Positions 1 to 11,988 of a stretch of DNA of 64,000 nucleotides are shown here, one piece after another. Made by a program: the position numbers and the translations under genes. Under the pieces are notes generated by a model. That model did no database searches and was not told the DNA's origin. It was given only the letters and a program-made list of their open reading frames with translations. How positions within the stretch are numbered: position 1 is the first letter of the stretch; each line of letters begins with the position of its first letter. This DNA comes from Madurella fahalii (lineage: Eukaryota > Ascomycota > Sordariomycetes > Sordariales): NCBI GenBank assembly GCA_029876055.1, contig CM056875.1, positions 5,853,001 through 5,917,000 of the forward strand, given 5' to 3'.

Positions 1-577
1 GTGCGTGGATTCGCCAGGGTACAGGAGTCTTCCACAATCGGGGCCGAGGGTGTAGCTTGTGGTGTGACATATCATCTCACGGAACCTTAACTCGTCAAGC
101 TCACTTTTCAGATTGTATGCAACCGTCGCGTAGGATAGCAGCCTACCTGCTCCAGTAGAGCGGATTGTGTTCAATAATTTCTCTCATAACCTGCAGATAA
201 AACCTGTTTCCCCTCATCGACTACACTCTGCATTGATACTACTCGATGGCGAGTATATATACAGTGAATTCCATAAATACCTTCCAGCTTTCAGCAGCGA
301 ACATGACACTACGCCCGCCGGTGACACACAAAGAGATGACCAACATACCCAAGAGCTGCCAGCCCGATCCTTCTACAGACATCGTGTCCCACAGCTAACA
401 GAAATGGCCATGTGTGTATCCAACAGACAGGTGCGGGGTGCCGAGACCGCGTCCGAGTGCCCACTCCCATCACAAATAGCCCTTCCAATCCTGACGCCAT
501 TGTTCCAGACATTATTAAATAGTGCAGCATGTACATAAACAATAAAGGGTTTCGGAGGCATGACCCCTGCCTCGACG
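1..577. other. Intergenic, no gene recognised
   Basis: No open frame here has recognisable protein features, and I see no tRNA or repeat. The right part probably holds the 3' untranslated region of the leftward membrane-protein gene that ends at 578. Confidence 0.5.
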
Positions 578-2106
578 TCATGTGTCTTCTGTGAACCTCG
601 AGCCAGAGCCGCGTGAGCCGTCTCGCGATGCAAAGCTACGCCCGAGCGCGTCGGGTACTGGTAAGGTCGTGGGGAATGCCGAAGGGCGGTGGCCGGATGG
701 CGAAGGCGCTTGCCCGTGTGTGGCGGTTCGCTGCGGCCCGTCTCGGAAGACGGGGACGCCGCTTTGCGGCCGCATGGGAGAGCCGAGTTGTAATGGCTGT
801 AGATTTGAGCTGTCTAGAAACGCTTGCGAGTCTCGATAATATGACGTGCCGCCGCCAATGCTGTCGCTTGGGTCGCTATAGCCGTCTCCGCCGGATTCCA
901 AGACTGAGATCAGTTTCCTTCCAGACACTCGGTAGAAGCCTTTCTCTTGCGTGGCCGATGCCGCAGGTGTCCCGACCGACTGTTTGTTTCCGGTCAACTT
1001 GGCGAGCGCGGCTGGAACTGCGAATACGGCCGCCCGCTCCATCATCCCCCCTCTCCCGCCGCCGGGCGACGTTCCATAGGTGAGGCCTCTACCGTGTGCT
1101 GTGCTGTCTCCGTCACCTAGGAGCATGATACCTCGGGCATGCTGTTTCCTCCACTTTAGGAGATATAGTAATGCCAGAACAATGATCGCGATGCCGGCGA
1201 CACTGCCCACCACTCCGCCGACGACGGCGTTTCGTGTTGCGGGGGTCAGTCCAGGGCCGGAGTCCGCCGTTGGTTCGGGGGTAGCAGGAGCGGCAGCTGG
1301 GGACCCAGCGCCGGCGGTCGCATCGCTGCCGGGTGCGACCGCAAGAGTTGCGACGTCGAAAGTATTCGTGGTGGTCAACGGGGTGGACGAGCTGCTGCTC
1401 GTTTTCGAAGAGAACGTGGAAGAGAACGCGGTCTTGGTAGTATTTGAGAAAAGCCCTACTGTGCTATTGCTAAAGAGTGACGGTATGTGTGCTGCCGAGT
1501 CTTGTCAGTTGACTGTGAGCGCGAGGGGGTTTTCCCTGGGAACGCACTTGATGAAGAGTTGAAGATGCCGGTGGATAGGGTGGGGAAAGCAGACGAGCTG
1601 CTGAAAGGAGCGGACGTCAGCGTCTCCGGGGACGCAGACACGGGAACGGACGACTCCGTCTGTGCGGAGGCCGTGGTCGATGGCGCGCCATCGTTGAGAT
1701 CCGGGAGCAAGCCAGAGAGAGACACGCTGGGCAATGCGTCACCCACAGCGCTTAGAACGGCGGTGACACCTGGCGGGATTCCTAGTAGTGATGGTGTTAC
1801 AGGGTCTGAACGAATGGTCGAAACACTAGTGACTGCACCGGACGCATCGACGTAGTGCACGACGGAGACGGTCTGAACGACGACTACTTGGCGCTCATGC
1901 AAGTTGTCGCTGGGTGGTGGTGAACGAATGTGTGGTGCGGCGCTGTCGCCCCCTTGCGGTTGACGAGCCTCGGTGTGGGAATGCAAACGACGGTGCAGGT
2001 GCTGATGGTTGTGGAGGTGCTGGTGGTGCTGGTGCTGGTGCTGGTGCTGGCGGGTTTTGCGGGCCTGAAGGAGTGAAGGCCCGCCGGCATCGACTTGGTT
2101 AGTCAT
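578..2106 (-). CDS. Single-pass Ser/Thr-rich membrane protein, conserved in filamentous fungi
   Basis: Two exons, 1548-2106 and 578-1500 (or 578-1491). The intron begins with donor GTGCGT; two acceptors 9 nt apart both keep the frame, so the junction is uncertain. The ATG at 2106 is the first in frame. The product starts with a His/Gln-rich stretch and an ERQVVVVQTVSVVHYVD segment. A long Ser/Thr-rich, mucin-like region follows, then one membrane helix (NAVVGGVVGSVAGIAIIVLA) with a basic stop-transfer sequence. The cytoplasmic tail carries a GFYRVSGRKL...GGDGYSDP block that I recall as conserved in filamentous ascomycetes. The architecture resembles cell-wall sensors or SKG6-type proteins, but I cannot assign a function. 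No classical signal peptide is visible at the chosen start. Confidence 0.72.
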
Positions 2107-3436
2107 CGCTGCTGCTAGCTGCGTGGCTGTGGGAACGAATGTGGGCAGAAGCTGCCAGAAAAAAGCGAGCGTCGTGGGTGGTGGGAACGAATCTGCAGAT
2201 CGCCCGTATTCTAGGGCCCCGTCACTGGGCACGAATGCCGCGGCTCGTAAACTCGAAGCTGGCTGTGTTGCTCGGTCCGGACCGGTCGACTCGTCATGGT
2301 CGCAATCATCCCATCCGCCTCGTTCGCTGCCGAAAAGAAAAAGGTGCCCGACTGAGCCGCCCGTCTCGTCGTCGTCCCAGAGAAGAAAAAAAAGAACCCG
2401 AATCTCTCAACTCACCCACTCCACATGTCCGCTGCGCTGGAGGAGGTCAGACTCGCACCGGCACACCTGACATAGCAAGGTAGGAGGGAGAATCTGAACA
2501 CGGGCGCGAAACGGGCAGCGTCGCGCGGATATACACTGCTTCTGCGCCATACGTACTGCGGCAGATCTATTTTAATTTTAAATTGCTGGCCCTGGCCTTC
2601 CAGAGAGCCCAGACAGAGGAACTCCGCAGAATGGTGGGCATCGAGCCTGAGCCGGTGCTGCAATCTCGCTTCGTTGACAGGGCCGGCTCTTCTTCCAGTA
2701 CCCAGAGTACCATTGGCCAATCGTGCTCACACTGCGATGCAGGAATGCGGACGCCGCCGGCCCCTATTGGCCAGACCCTCGGTAACGCATTTCTTGGACA
2801 CCGGACGATTGCCTGCATTCTGAACAGAAAACACGAGACTTGGCTCTGTGTTAATGTTGCACGACACGAAAAAGCCAACGCCCAACCTGAACATCCAGCC
2901 TTGTACGCAATCGTGGAATGTTTCTCCGCAGTGTTCAATTTGGGCGCCAGCCCTGTCTTTGAAACAAAGCAATCAACTCGCCGGCCAATCCATGCCTACA
3001 CTCCAGTCCCGTCGTTTCACAATCCACAGGGAACTCCAACAAAGACCACCGACTCATCACTAACTCTTTGATCCACTTAAAAGGTGGGATTGATGGGACG
3101 GTTCCTGGGCATGACTGGGTGCCGTTGGATGTGACACGGGTGTACTGCGTTACGGTATTATTTACCATCGTAACTACGCGTAACTGTGGTCCCTGTGCCT
3201 GAGATCGGGCAGCGGGAGGTGGGGTCCGGCTTCCACCGACCTCCCTACACGTACATTCATCGATTCGATCCATTCAAGCATCCCATTCCCGTTTCGCACC
3301 CACATCGTTCCCAGTGCCCAATACAGCCACATATTGCATGTATCTCTAGAGACAGCATGGAGTAACTGAATACCCGCAGGTGTTTCCACCACTCTGCGAC
3401 CCCAGCCTGTCAACTATCAACTAAGACTCTGACGTC
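2107..3436. promoter_or_regulatory. Shared upstream region of two divergent genes
   Basis: This stretch separates the leftward membrane-protein gene from the rightward esterase gene and should contain both promoters. Short open frames here look random. A perfect CRE palindrome, TGACGTCA, lies at 3430-3437 and overlaps the esterase start codon. Confidence 0.4.
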
Positions 3437-5484
3437 ATGCAACAAGCATCAAGTCCGACCTCTGGACACTCGATGCTCCAGGTGCCGGCTGCTGCTGCCA
3501 ACGGCGCCCGGTGGCCGCCCAATGCGCCAACGCCGTCGGCCAACGGCCTCGGGAGCCCCCCCTATCCACTGCGGGGCTTGCATGATCCCCGGGCATCGTC
3601 GACACATTCGTTGGTGCCCTCGATGGATGGCGAGGCGGCCGAGAACAGGCGCAGACTACTTATCATCTACATCCATGGCTTCATGGGCAACAATTCGTCG
3701 TTCCGCTCCTTTCCCGCCCATGTGCACAGCTTCTTGAAGGCTCTTCTCGCCGAGACTCACGTCGTCCACACTAAGATCTATCCTCGGTACAAAACATACA
3801 AGTCCATCGACGTAGCCCGTGACAACTTCAGCGCTTGGTTGGCGCCCCATGAATCCCCAACAACTGATATTATCCTGGTAGGCCACTCGATGGGTGGCCT
3901 TCTGGCTGCCGACGTCGTTTTACTGGTACGTTCGTTTGCCCCTGGCCGTGTGGGCGGCGAGCCCCTGGACGAGGCGTGCGGAACAAGCTGACCTGCAACC
4001 TCCAGCCAAGCCAAAACCCAACCGCCGCATCATCTCCCTTCCGCCACCGGATCTTGGGAACCATCTCGCTCGATGCTCCCCTGCTCGGTCTCCATCCGGG
4101 CATTGTAGTTTCAGGCATCGCCAGTCTCTTCCGGCCGGCCCCGAGCCCGCTAGGGGCAGACGACATCCAAAATGAAGACACAACACCAGGGCAACCAGGC
4201 TCACTCTCGCCGGACCCTTCCATTTACGCCGAAGTCTCGCCTCCGCCGGGGATCCACTCCCCTATTCTCCGGCCATCACCTTCTAGCTCGACCGTGAACA
4301 CCCCTCGCCCCGATCCCTACTTCAACCCCTCGTTTTTCAACGATATTGCGTTCGAAGACCGCGGCTGGACCAAGAACATTGCCAACTTTGTCCGGAAACA
4401 CAAAGATGAGAACTTGGTCTATGCCGCTGCGAATCACATCATGTCCCATCTCGAATTTGGCGGATGCCTAGCCGACTACCCCGCGCTGCGGGCGAGGTAC
4501 GAGCGGCTGAGGAGATTGGAAGATGTCGACGAACTGTATCAGCCAGGAGTCGGGCAAAGGCTCGTACGCGTCCGTTTCGTAAATTACTACACAATCTCAA
4601 CTGGCGCCATCAAGAAATCCAGGCCAGGGTCGCCAAACTCATATCCGAGCCACCCAGACGCACGAAGGGACGCCGGCAGGAGATCGTTCGACATTGACTC
4701 GCATCTGTCAACCCCAAGGATATCAGTTGAGGACCACGATAGACCGCGGCCGGAGAGTATGCAGATTCTTGAGCCCTTGCCGGAGCCCACCGAGCCGGTT
4801 ACCACTACGCAGCCCCCGAGAGACGCCTCAGAAACAACGCCCGCGCCTGAAGTCGAACATCTACACGACAACCCCACAGACCAAGATCTCCAACACCTCC
4901 CTACAATTCCACACCTTCCTACAATCCCCGACCTTCCCTCCCCGCCCGATCCTCCGGACCTAGACTCGTATCAGGACAAAGAATCCCGCAAACTAGCCGA
5001 GAAGACCTTCAAGCGCGACCTGAAAGCTTATAACCAAGCTGTTAAGTCCCGGGAAAAGGCTATTAAAGCACGCCAGAAGGCTCTCGACAAGCAGCATCGC
5101 AAGGCCATCAAGGACGCTACCAAACGCGAGAAGACGGAGCAGAGCAACAAGCTGCACAAGTCCCCTCCTCCTCCCTCCGAAGAGGACGTGGACGGAGAGG
5201 GTCAAGCCCACCACGAACGAGCAGGGCCGGGGCTGGGCCTACAGGACGATGGGGGCCCGAAAAAGAAACGCCGCCGCAAGTTCTGCATGCTCCCCAGCGG
5301 TAGCCAGTCCGACCCGACCTGGGTAGAGGTCTACATGGAGGGCGTGGACGAGGTTGGCGCTCACTGCGGGCTGTTCCTGTCCGGCGCGCCACACTACGAG
5401 AGGCTGGTGGGCGATGTCGGAGAGCGGATCGCGCTGTGGGCGTGGGAGGACGCGTCTAGGAGGGCGATCATGAACGGCCTGTGA
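3437..5484 (+). CDS. DUF676-type alpha/beta-hydrolase (putative lipase/serine esterase)
   Basis: Two exons, 3437-3925 and 4006-5484; the 80-nt intron (GTACGT...CTGAC...CAG) is in phase 0. The product is 655 aa. The alpha/beta-hydrolase core begins near residue 75 with LLIIYIHGFMGNNSSF, which forms the oxyanion-hole region. The nucleophile elbow GHSMGG lies at about residues 152-157, just before the splice junction. After the intron come GTISLDAPLLGLHPG and a long low-complexity region. A Lys-rich probable coiled coil (about 490-550) and a basic GPKKKRRRK motif follow, then a conserved-looking C-terminal block. The fold and nucleophile support a DUF676-family serine esterase; the substrate is unknown. 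I could not place the catalytic Asp and His. Spliced family members of similar length are usual in ascomycetes. Confidence 0.85.
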
Positions 5485-7320
5485 TGACGTAAAGGAATAT
5501 AAAGTGAGAGGGTGTATGTGTGTATAGCTTGCCGGCTCTCCGGTTAGCTGGCTAGTTGTTGGTGATTTGCAAACCGATGGACGGATGGATAGAGGCATGG
5601 AGACCGGGTCGATACGATACGCCCTTGATTGCCTCCTTGATTTTAACCCCTAGAACGAGGCTGTACCGGTCCTTACCCGACCTACTCACCTAAAGTATAA
5701 CTGCCACTACGATGCTCAGATGCGGCGGAGTGAAGAAGGGGTATTTCTTAAGTATGAATGTAATGTAATGTGTATTGCATACGTGCCGAATTGGGTATGT
5801 CAATTGAGCGTTTTCTTCGATTGTTATGATACAATACGTGTGACACCCCCCCAGGCCCCGGTGAGATAAATCAGACCACCCGTGCTGGGACATAACCGGT
5901 GGGAGGATCGGGTATGACGAAAAGACACCGCCAGTTTGCATGTATTGGTGCATGGGATTATGAGACGAATGCACGGGCGCGACTTGATATGAAGGATCAT
6001 CCATTGTTTATTTGACGGCGGTCCGGCCGGGCTGGATGGTTGACATCAACCAAGAACGGAGCATCTTATCAAGGAGGACGTGGGATGCGGTCATCTGCTG
6101 GGCCACCGACGAGTCTGGCCCTCACAATTTAGACGGACACGCCCTAAGCAATATCACGTTCCTCCCCCTTTCGCAGCGTTACTCAAGGCCCAATCTAGAC
6201 ACCCGTGCCACTTAGGAGACAGACAATTATCGGACGGGAGAACGTATCGACACAGATATCGGGACAGGACGGAAGCAAACGGCCCCGTGTTCTTTTTGTC
6301 CGCTGTTCATTATCCGTAGTATTTAGCTGTCCATCTAACCGGCCCTCCGCTCAGCTCAATCCATCAAAAGTCCCCCGGAGTTCAATCATCAAAGACCATA
6401 ATGCTAAGGCGGCTAAGCACCCTCCATCCATCCAGATGTCATAATCACATCCGTTGTCATTTGTCATGGCCCAATTCGCTTGCCCCGGAATCAGGGTCTC
6501 ACTCAATATCACCAAAACCTCCTTTTTCCCAAGCGCGTAACAAGACCCAGATGTCTCCCTCTCGACGGCCAGGACGACGTGACGCCCGGTTCCAAAGAAG
6601 TGCAAATAAAAGCGAGCCAAAGTCGTTCAGCACGGCTGGTTCTCTCACCGTGAAGAAGAATAAGAAGATAAAAAGCCAAACCTCCAACGCCATGCTGAAT
6701 GTTGATCAAAATGCAAGGATATAGCACTGCCCTCCATAGCTGCCTAGTGCTGTACAAGTCAAAAGGCTAGCTGGTTGGCAGGAAGGGGGTCGACCGTTCG
6801 CTCTGCAGTACGCTGAAACGAGAGAAAGCACTCCCGTAGAGGTATTGCGCATCGAGTCCACAATCCCCCATTGCCTTCCCCGTTTCCTCTATGCGCTTGA
6901 ACCCGCCGGCATCTCTGCGCCCCTTTCCCCTCAAAAAGCCCCAAACTCTCTGACCGTCTTCCGTCTCGGTTGTTGCCTTTCTCCCAAACTTGACACGCCA
7001 TGCAGGACAAAACGAAGTGCGGCGAGAGTTGTTCTGCGGTGCTGGCTTTGTGTGAGAAAAAAATGTCAGGCCAACCGGGCCACCAGGTATCACCCTGAAC
7101 ACTGGTCAGGAGGCTTTTCCCCTCCAGTGCGCTGCCGACGGGGTCTGCCTCTTGCCCTCTTGGGCGGCGGCGCGACAGACTCGCACATGGTACTGTTCGG
7201 CTCGGCAGCACTGGTCGACTCCTATGTCCCAGTGATGCCAGCACCATAGGCCGGTTGCCGGGCCTGGGCGTACGACTGATTCGCCGGATGGGTCTATTTC
7301 GCGTCAGCAAAGGTCTCTCA
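5485..7320. other. Intergenic between convergent genes
   Basis: Tail-to-tail region between the esterase (+) and MED19 (-). Open frames here are short and lack domain-like sequence; those entering 7320-7500 are antisense shadows of MED19. No tRNA or transposon remnant was recognised. Confidence 0.45.
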
Positions 7321-8508
7321 TCAGACAAGATCGTAGCCGTTGATGAGCACCTTTTTTCTTCGCTTCTGGCCAGAGACCATCTCGCCCTCCCCAGTCGAGT
7401 AGCCGGTCTCTGCGCCGAGGTCATCATCCGGGAAACCCTCGCCGTAGCCCTCGAAGCTGCTGTCACCGTAGCTCCGTTTCTTGATGTTGCGCTTGGATCT
7501 GGCCGCATCCTGTGCGACCGGAGTGCCGACTTTGGCCCGCTGCATGACTTGCAGACCAGCAGTGGCCAGCGGGGTGCTGGGCGCTGTAGGTCTCGCCGAT
7601 GATGTCTGCTTGTCGCCTTTTCCGGGGCCGAGATCGCCCAACACTGAGCTATCCCACAGGGTCTTGGGCACGAAGCCCTTGCCCATGGTCGTGGCCCTCG
7701 AGAGTTTCTGCTTCACCTCGCTGTGGAAGCCGTGGCGGATATCCTTGCCTCGCAAGAACTGAGCGTCCCACACATCATCAGGGCACTTCACGAGCCCTAG
7801 GATCCCGTCCTGCCGCATAGCGTCCTGCTTGACCGAGTCGAAGTGGCCCTGCACGCCGAGCTTCTTGATGTGGCCTTTGTAGGTCTTCCTAATCGCATTC
7901 TTCTCGCCGTTGGGAAGCACGCGGGCGACTTCGGCAGCGATCCCGGTCAGGCCATACATCTCAAAGAGGTCGTCCGACACATTAGGTCGAGGCAGAGGAC
8001 GCGCTGCAAAACCAAAAAAAAGCGTTAACAAGTCTCTGCACGGAAACAAAGAGGAAGTTGTCCGTTTCTAGCTCCCGCACCACGCCACCAAGAAGAGCGC
8101 GGCGGGAGATATGCGCCACGAGGGAAGCGACGCGGCAGCAGGAACTACCAATACGGATGGTGCTTTGAACACATTGAAGGGAGCCTTACGAGTTCTGCAA
8201 AGGAGGTATTTCGCGCCCACATCCAAGTGAAGGTCGTCAATACCAAGTTTGCGGCCCTCGACGTCGACTTTCTTCTGCTCTCTGTCGCCAGTATCGTCGA
8301 TTCCTCGCTTGCGCTTGTGCGGGGAGTCCTCTCCCATGACGATATCCTGAGCCATATCCGACGGGAGCGAGCTTCCGTTGACGCTGTGGGCGGGAGTCGG
8401 CAGCGTGGTCGTGGTCGATACCATGGAGCCGGTCATGCTCATCATCAGGTCGCTCGTGCTGGGAGAGAACTGGGAGGGGCTTTGCGGGGTCTGAGGGTGG
8501 AAGGACAT
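7321..8508 (-). CDS. med19: Mediator complex subunit 19 (Rox3)
   Basis: Exons 8190-8508 and 7321-8003 join in phase 1 across a 186-nt intron with donor GTAAGG and a T-rich acceptor ending TTTTGCAG. The product is 333 aa. An N-terminal disordered segment rich in Ser/Thr/Pro ends with an HKRKRG basic patch. The conserved MED19/Rox3 core spans the junction: DVGAKYLLC, then RPLPRPNVSDDLFEMYGL, IAAEVARV and RKTYKGHIKKLGVQGHFD. The C-terminal half is disordered and basic (KRNIKKRS, GQKRRKKVLINGYDLV). MED19 sits at the head-middle module interface of Mediator and helps gene-specific regulators recruit RNA polymerase II in the nucleus. The ATG at 8508 gives the usual short fungal N terminus. Confidence 0.88.
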
Positions 8509-10555
8509 GATGGATCGAGGATTGCGAGAATGAGGTGGTGTCGGGTGCCGGGGTGGGTGAGAAAATCTTGGCGCGACCGGTCGCCCGCTGCAAGTGGCGA
8601 CGGCGGACAAAGAAAACCTGTTGAGGCAGCCGCCCGGAGCCGGCGCCGAAAGGGGGAAAAAAAAAAAAAAAAAAAAAGAAAAAAAAATCGGCGATTTGGA
8701 TGTCGACGCGGACTCGCTCTGCGCGGCGTATACGGGGCGATGCGGGCAGTCGGAGAGGGGAGGAGGTTGTTGTGTAGCGAGTCGCGCGAAAGCGCCGACG
8801 ACGGCAATCACAGAACCTCCAATCCACCAACGCTCCTCCTGCAGACGGCGGGCGACGAAAATTCTAATCCAGAGGCTGCTACGGATAGGCGGGCGGGTCT
8901 GGGAAACGCTGAATCGATGTCCGCGCGGGTCGCTGGCCTGGGAGCGGCGCTGGGCGATTGAACGGGCGTTGGGCGGTAGGCGGTTTGTCGATGATGATGG
9001 GGTGAGGTGACGGGACCTGACTGGGGAAGAGGAGGCGCAACTTCAACCGCCCTTCCGCTTCGTTCCTTGGGGCCGGACGGTGTCGTACAGTGCGGAATTC
9101 TCTTGCTGCCCACGGGCCCACCTCCCTCGACTGGCCGTGTGACAACCAATCGGGTTTGCGCTTGCTGCCCTGGCCTTTTCCATTTTTCTTTTTACGGCCC
9201 GCAGCCCGGCGCACGCCAAAACAGCATGAATATGGCTCAGATGATGTGGGCTTCATTTGGTTCTACGTGCCATGATCAATTGCTTTAGGAATATAGTAAT
9301 GCTAGAGCTCCCCTCGGTTTTCGCGGAAGGGACTGGGATACGACGCGCCCGGAGCCACACTGTTCAGGCCCATCGCCTGGCGGTTGGCTTCGCTTGGCCC
9401 TGGACCAGGCAACTGGCGGGCTGTGGGGCTGGCGCTCGATCGCAAAGCCTCACCGTCCCAGGTCACCGGGTTGGATCGCCTTTGCAGGGCATTTCAATGT
9501 TAGCGAGACGTCATGGCCAACTGTTTCCGTCTCAGAGGCATCGTTGCTTTGCGATCTTTTAAGAAAAAAAAAAAAAAAAAGAGAAACTTCCAAGGGAGAT
9601 GGCAGTCTGGCTGTCAAATCATCAATTTGCCAGGACTTAGGACTGGAAATTGAGCACGTAAATGACAATATCGCTCCCCGGTTGCAAAGGAAAGCCTGGT
9701 AAAACAGTTTGGCGCCGGAAATCATGAATCCAAGAGACAGCGCAAGTCCTTCAGCCGAGTCTGACACGTTGTGCGACCAGCTGACCACCCCGATTGACTC
9801 ATTGGGCGACCGAAGACGCAGGCCCAATCCTCCCACTCCCAACGCAAGCACAGCCAAAACCAGCACTTCCTCCGGCACCATCGATTGGCCTCGACCCGAA
9901 ATGTCGAAATGAAATTGTCCCCGTCAGCCAACCCAAGCAATGCATCCCATCATGAGATGACCCCAAAGCTGCACCCATCCTTCCTCGCCACGCCCGACAA
10001 GCAAGCGTTGGCAACGAAAGACAGTAAAGCGTCTCAAGCGAGAAAGTTCCAAAAATTCCCCAGCCAGCCTCGGCCAACTGGGAGCGGTCAGGTTGTAGTT
10101 TTCAACTAGCAAAAACGTGATCTCGGACGAATCCTCACTGATACACGTAAAACCCCTGCACCGGGATGGGAAAAGAAGAAGAGAAAAGGAGCAAGATCTG
10201 AGGACGGGGCAGGAGAAATTTATAGTCTCACATTGGTGGTCTGTGCACATCTGCAAATCCTGCAGTTTCGGTCATGTGGGGCAAGGCTGGGTGTGACTCC
10301 GCTGGCAGGAGGAGCAAGCTGTTGCTTTTTGCTAGCAAGACTCTTGCCCAGAGCACGCAACCAGGCTGAGTCAATCCGTGTGCACCGTCGTCCTTGTAAC
10401 CTTTGTACCTTTGAACCTTCTTCCTCATGTCTCAAGAAGCCTCAAGGTCACATCTGCGGGATCCTGCCTACAAGCACCTCAGACAAAGCCAACCATATAT
10501 GGCATACAAGGTTACAGGTTATAGTACAATAAAATCGGATTGCCCACTTCCCTCA
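8509..10555. other. Intergenic, MED19 promoter and long spacer
   Basis: Holds the upstream region of MED19 and then the 3' side of the uL4m gene. An A21-G-A9 homopurine tract lies at 8657-8687 in the likely MED19 promoter, and an A17 tract at 9564-9580. No conserved protein was recognised in the short frames. Confidence 0.45.
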
Positions 10556-11658
10556 TCACGGGACTAGTACCTGCCCCAACGACGGGCCCTTCTTCGTCTG
10601 TCGTAATCCGATCCGCGTAACTAGGTCGCTCTGGTGCATCTTAATCATCTCCCTCAGCGCGTTCCGCTCAATGACAATCCTGCCCGTCTCCAGCAGGTCC
10701 TTGACGTCCACGTCTGCCAGCTCCAGCGCCCTGCCGTTCTCCCCCGCAATCTCCATGCCTGTGAACAGGTTCGGTCGTCTGTCACCGGTAATAAACGTGG
10801 TCCGGCCGTTGCTCTTGTCCCATTGCAGCGCCGTCATCAGCTCGCCCACATACTTGCGGACGAAGCTGTCCTCAAGCTCGCGGCCGAGCGCACCCGCCTC
10901 GGCCAGTTGGAGGAAGTCGTCGGGCAGCGGCAGCTCCAGCCCGTCCTCGGTTACAATCAGCTCGCCGCGGCGGTACCGATACGACAGCGCGGTGCGCCAC
11001 GCCAGATCGTAGACCTTGCGGTTGAGTCTGGTGCTGAAGTCGCGCGGCTTGGGACCGAACGACTTGCCACCGCCGCGCATCAACGGAGACTGCCGCGAGC
11101 CACGGCGGGCGCGACCCGTGCCTTTTTGCGGGCCCATCTTGCGGTGCGAGCCGGCCACCTCCCAGCGCGTCTTGGATGAGGCAGTTCCCTGCCGCGTCTT
11201 GTCACCCTCGTAGACGACCGCCAGATGGAGAATGTCGCGGCGGAGGGGGAGGTGCAGGTGCTTGGTCGACCATGACTCGAGGGAGCGCGGCTCGAGCGAA
11301 GGGAAGGAGTAGATGGTGAGGGGAACAGACGTGACTGCAACGGCTGTTAGCGGCCCGGACGCTGTAATAAGGAAGGCTACCGCTAACTGGAAGCTGCGGC
11401 GGACGTACCCGGCTCCCAGGCCTCGGTGACTGATCTCGTGATGTTCGGGAGCGGCGCTTCGGTTGCCATTGATCGCCTACACACCAGAGGAGCTTGTCGG
11501 ACCTGATGTACACCGCGATTATTAGTTAAAACGCTCGAGAGCCACATCAATAAAGTCCACGAAAAGGGGACACGAACCGACAGTGTCCTGCATGGCGGCG
11601 CTACCAGACCGAGCCCTCTGAAGGCCTCGCAGAGGCTCTTCAGCCCCTTGCCAGCCAT
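10556..11658 (-). CDS. mrpl4: Mitochondrial large ribosomal subunit protein uL4m (YmL6 type)
   Basis: Three exons: 11578-11658, 11409-11502 and 10556-11334. Intron 1 is GTTCGT...TTAACTAAT...CATCAG in phase 0; intron 2 is GTACGT...TTGCAG in phase 1. The product is 317 aa. The N terminus is Arg/Ser-rich with few acidic residues and reads as a mitochondrial targeting peptide across the first junction. The uL4 fold follows: SVPLTIYSFPSLEPRSLESW, LHLPLRRDILHLAVVYEGD and the loop SHRKMGPQKGTGRARRGS, which in the family lines the exit tunnel. GGKSFGPKPRDFSTRLNRKV comes next. The protein is a core component of the mitochondrial 54S subunit. It is transcribed divergently from mL38, another protein of the same subunit, 330 bp away. 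Confidence 0.92.
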
Positions 11659-11988
11659 GGCGGTGTGTCGCGCAGCAATTGCAATTTGCGCTATGCTGCG
11701 ATCGGATCTTAGTCGAATCCGCCCGCTATCTGCCTGTCTGTCACGAAAATACCATTCCCCATACGCGGGAAGGGGAGCTTGCGGTTGCTGGTCGTGATCC
11801 TGAGAAAAAAGATCCCGAGTCCCGGCGCACAGACGGCGCTAGTAGCGGAGCTTGCCGGTCCCTGGTGCACGGGTCCACGAAATTTTGTCAGCGCCTTTCT
11901 GGTCTGCAGCTTCTCAATTGCTGGATTGAGAGAGAGCGTGCTCCGATTCTCGACGCCATCTCCCTCCCTCGGCCCGCCGCACGCCGCC
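11659..11988. promoter_or_regulatory. Bidirectional promoter of two mitoribosomal protein genes
   Basis: The start codons of uL4m (11658, -) and mL38 (11989, +) are 330 bp apart, so both promoters and both 5' untranslated regions share this interval. A GCAATTGC palindrome lies near 11674. Co-regulation is inferred from the arrangement. Confidence 0.6.

Noticed and set aside
6759..7508. 249-codon minus-strand frame
   Set aside because: It overlaps the 3' end of MED19 in another frame and its upstream part has no domain or splice support.
8657..8687. Poly-A tract as a retrotransposon tail
   Set aside because: No reverse-transcriptase remnant or target-site duplication is visible; it is a simple promoter homopurine tract.
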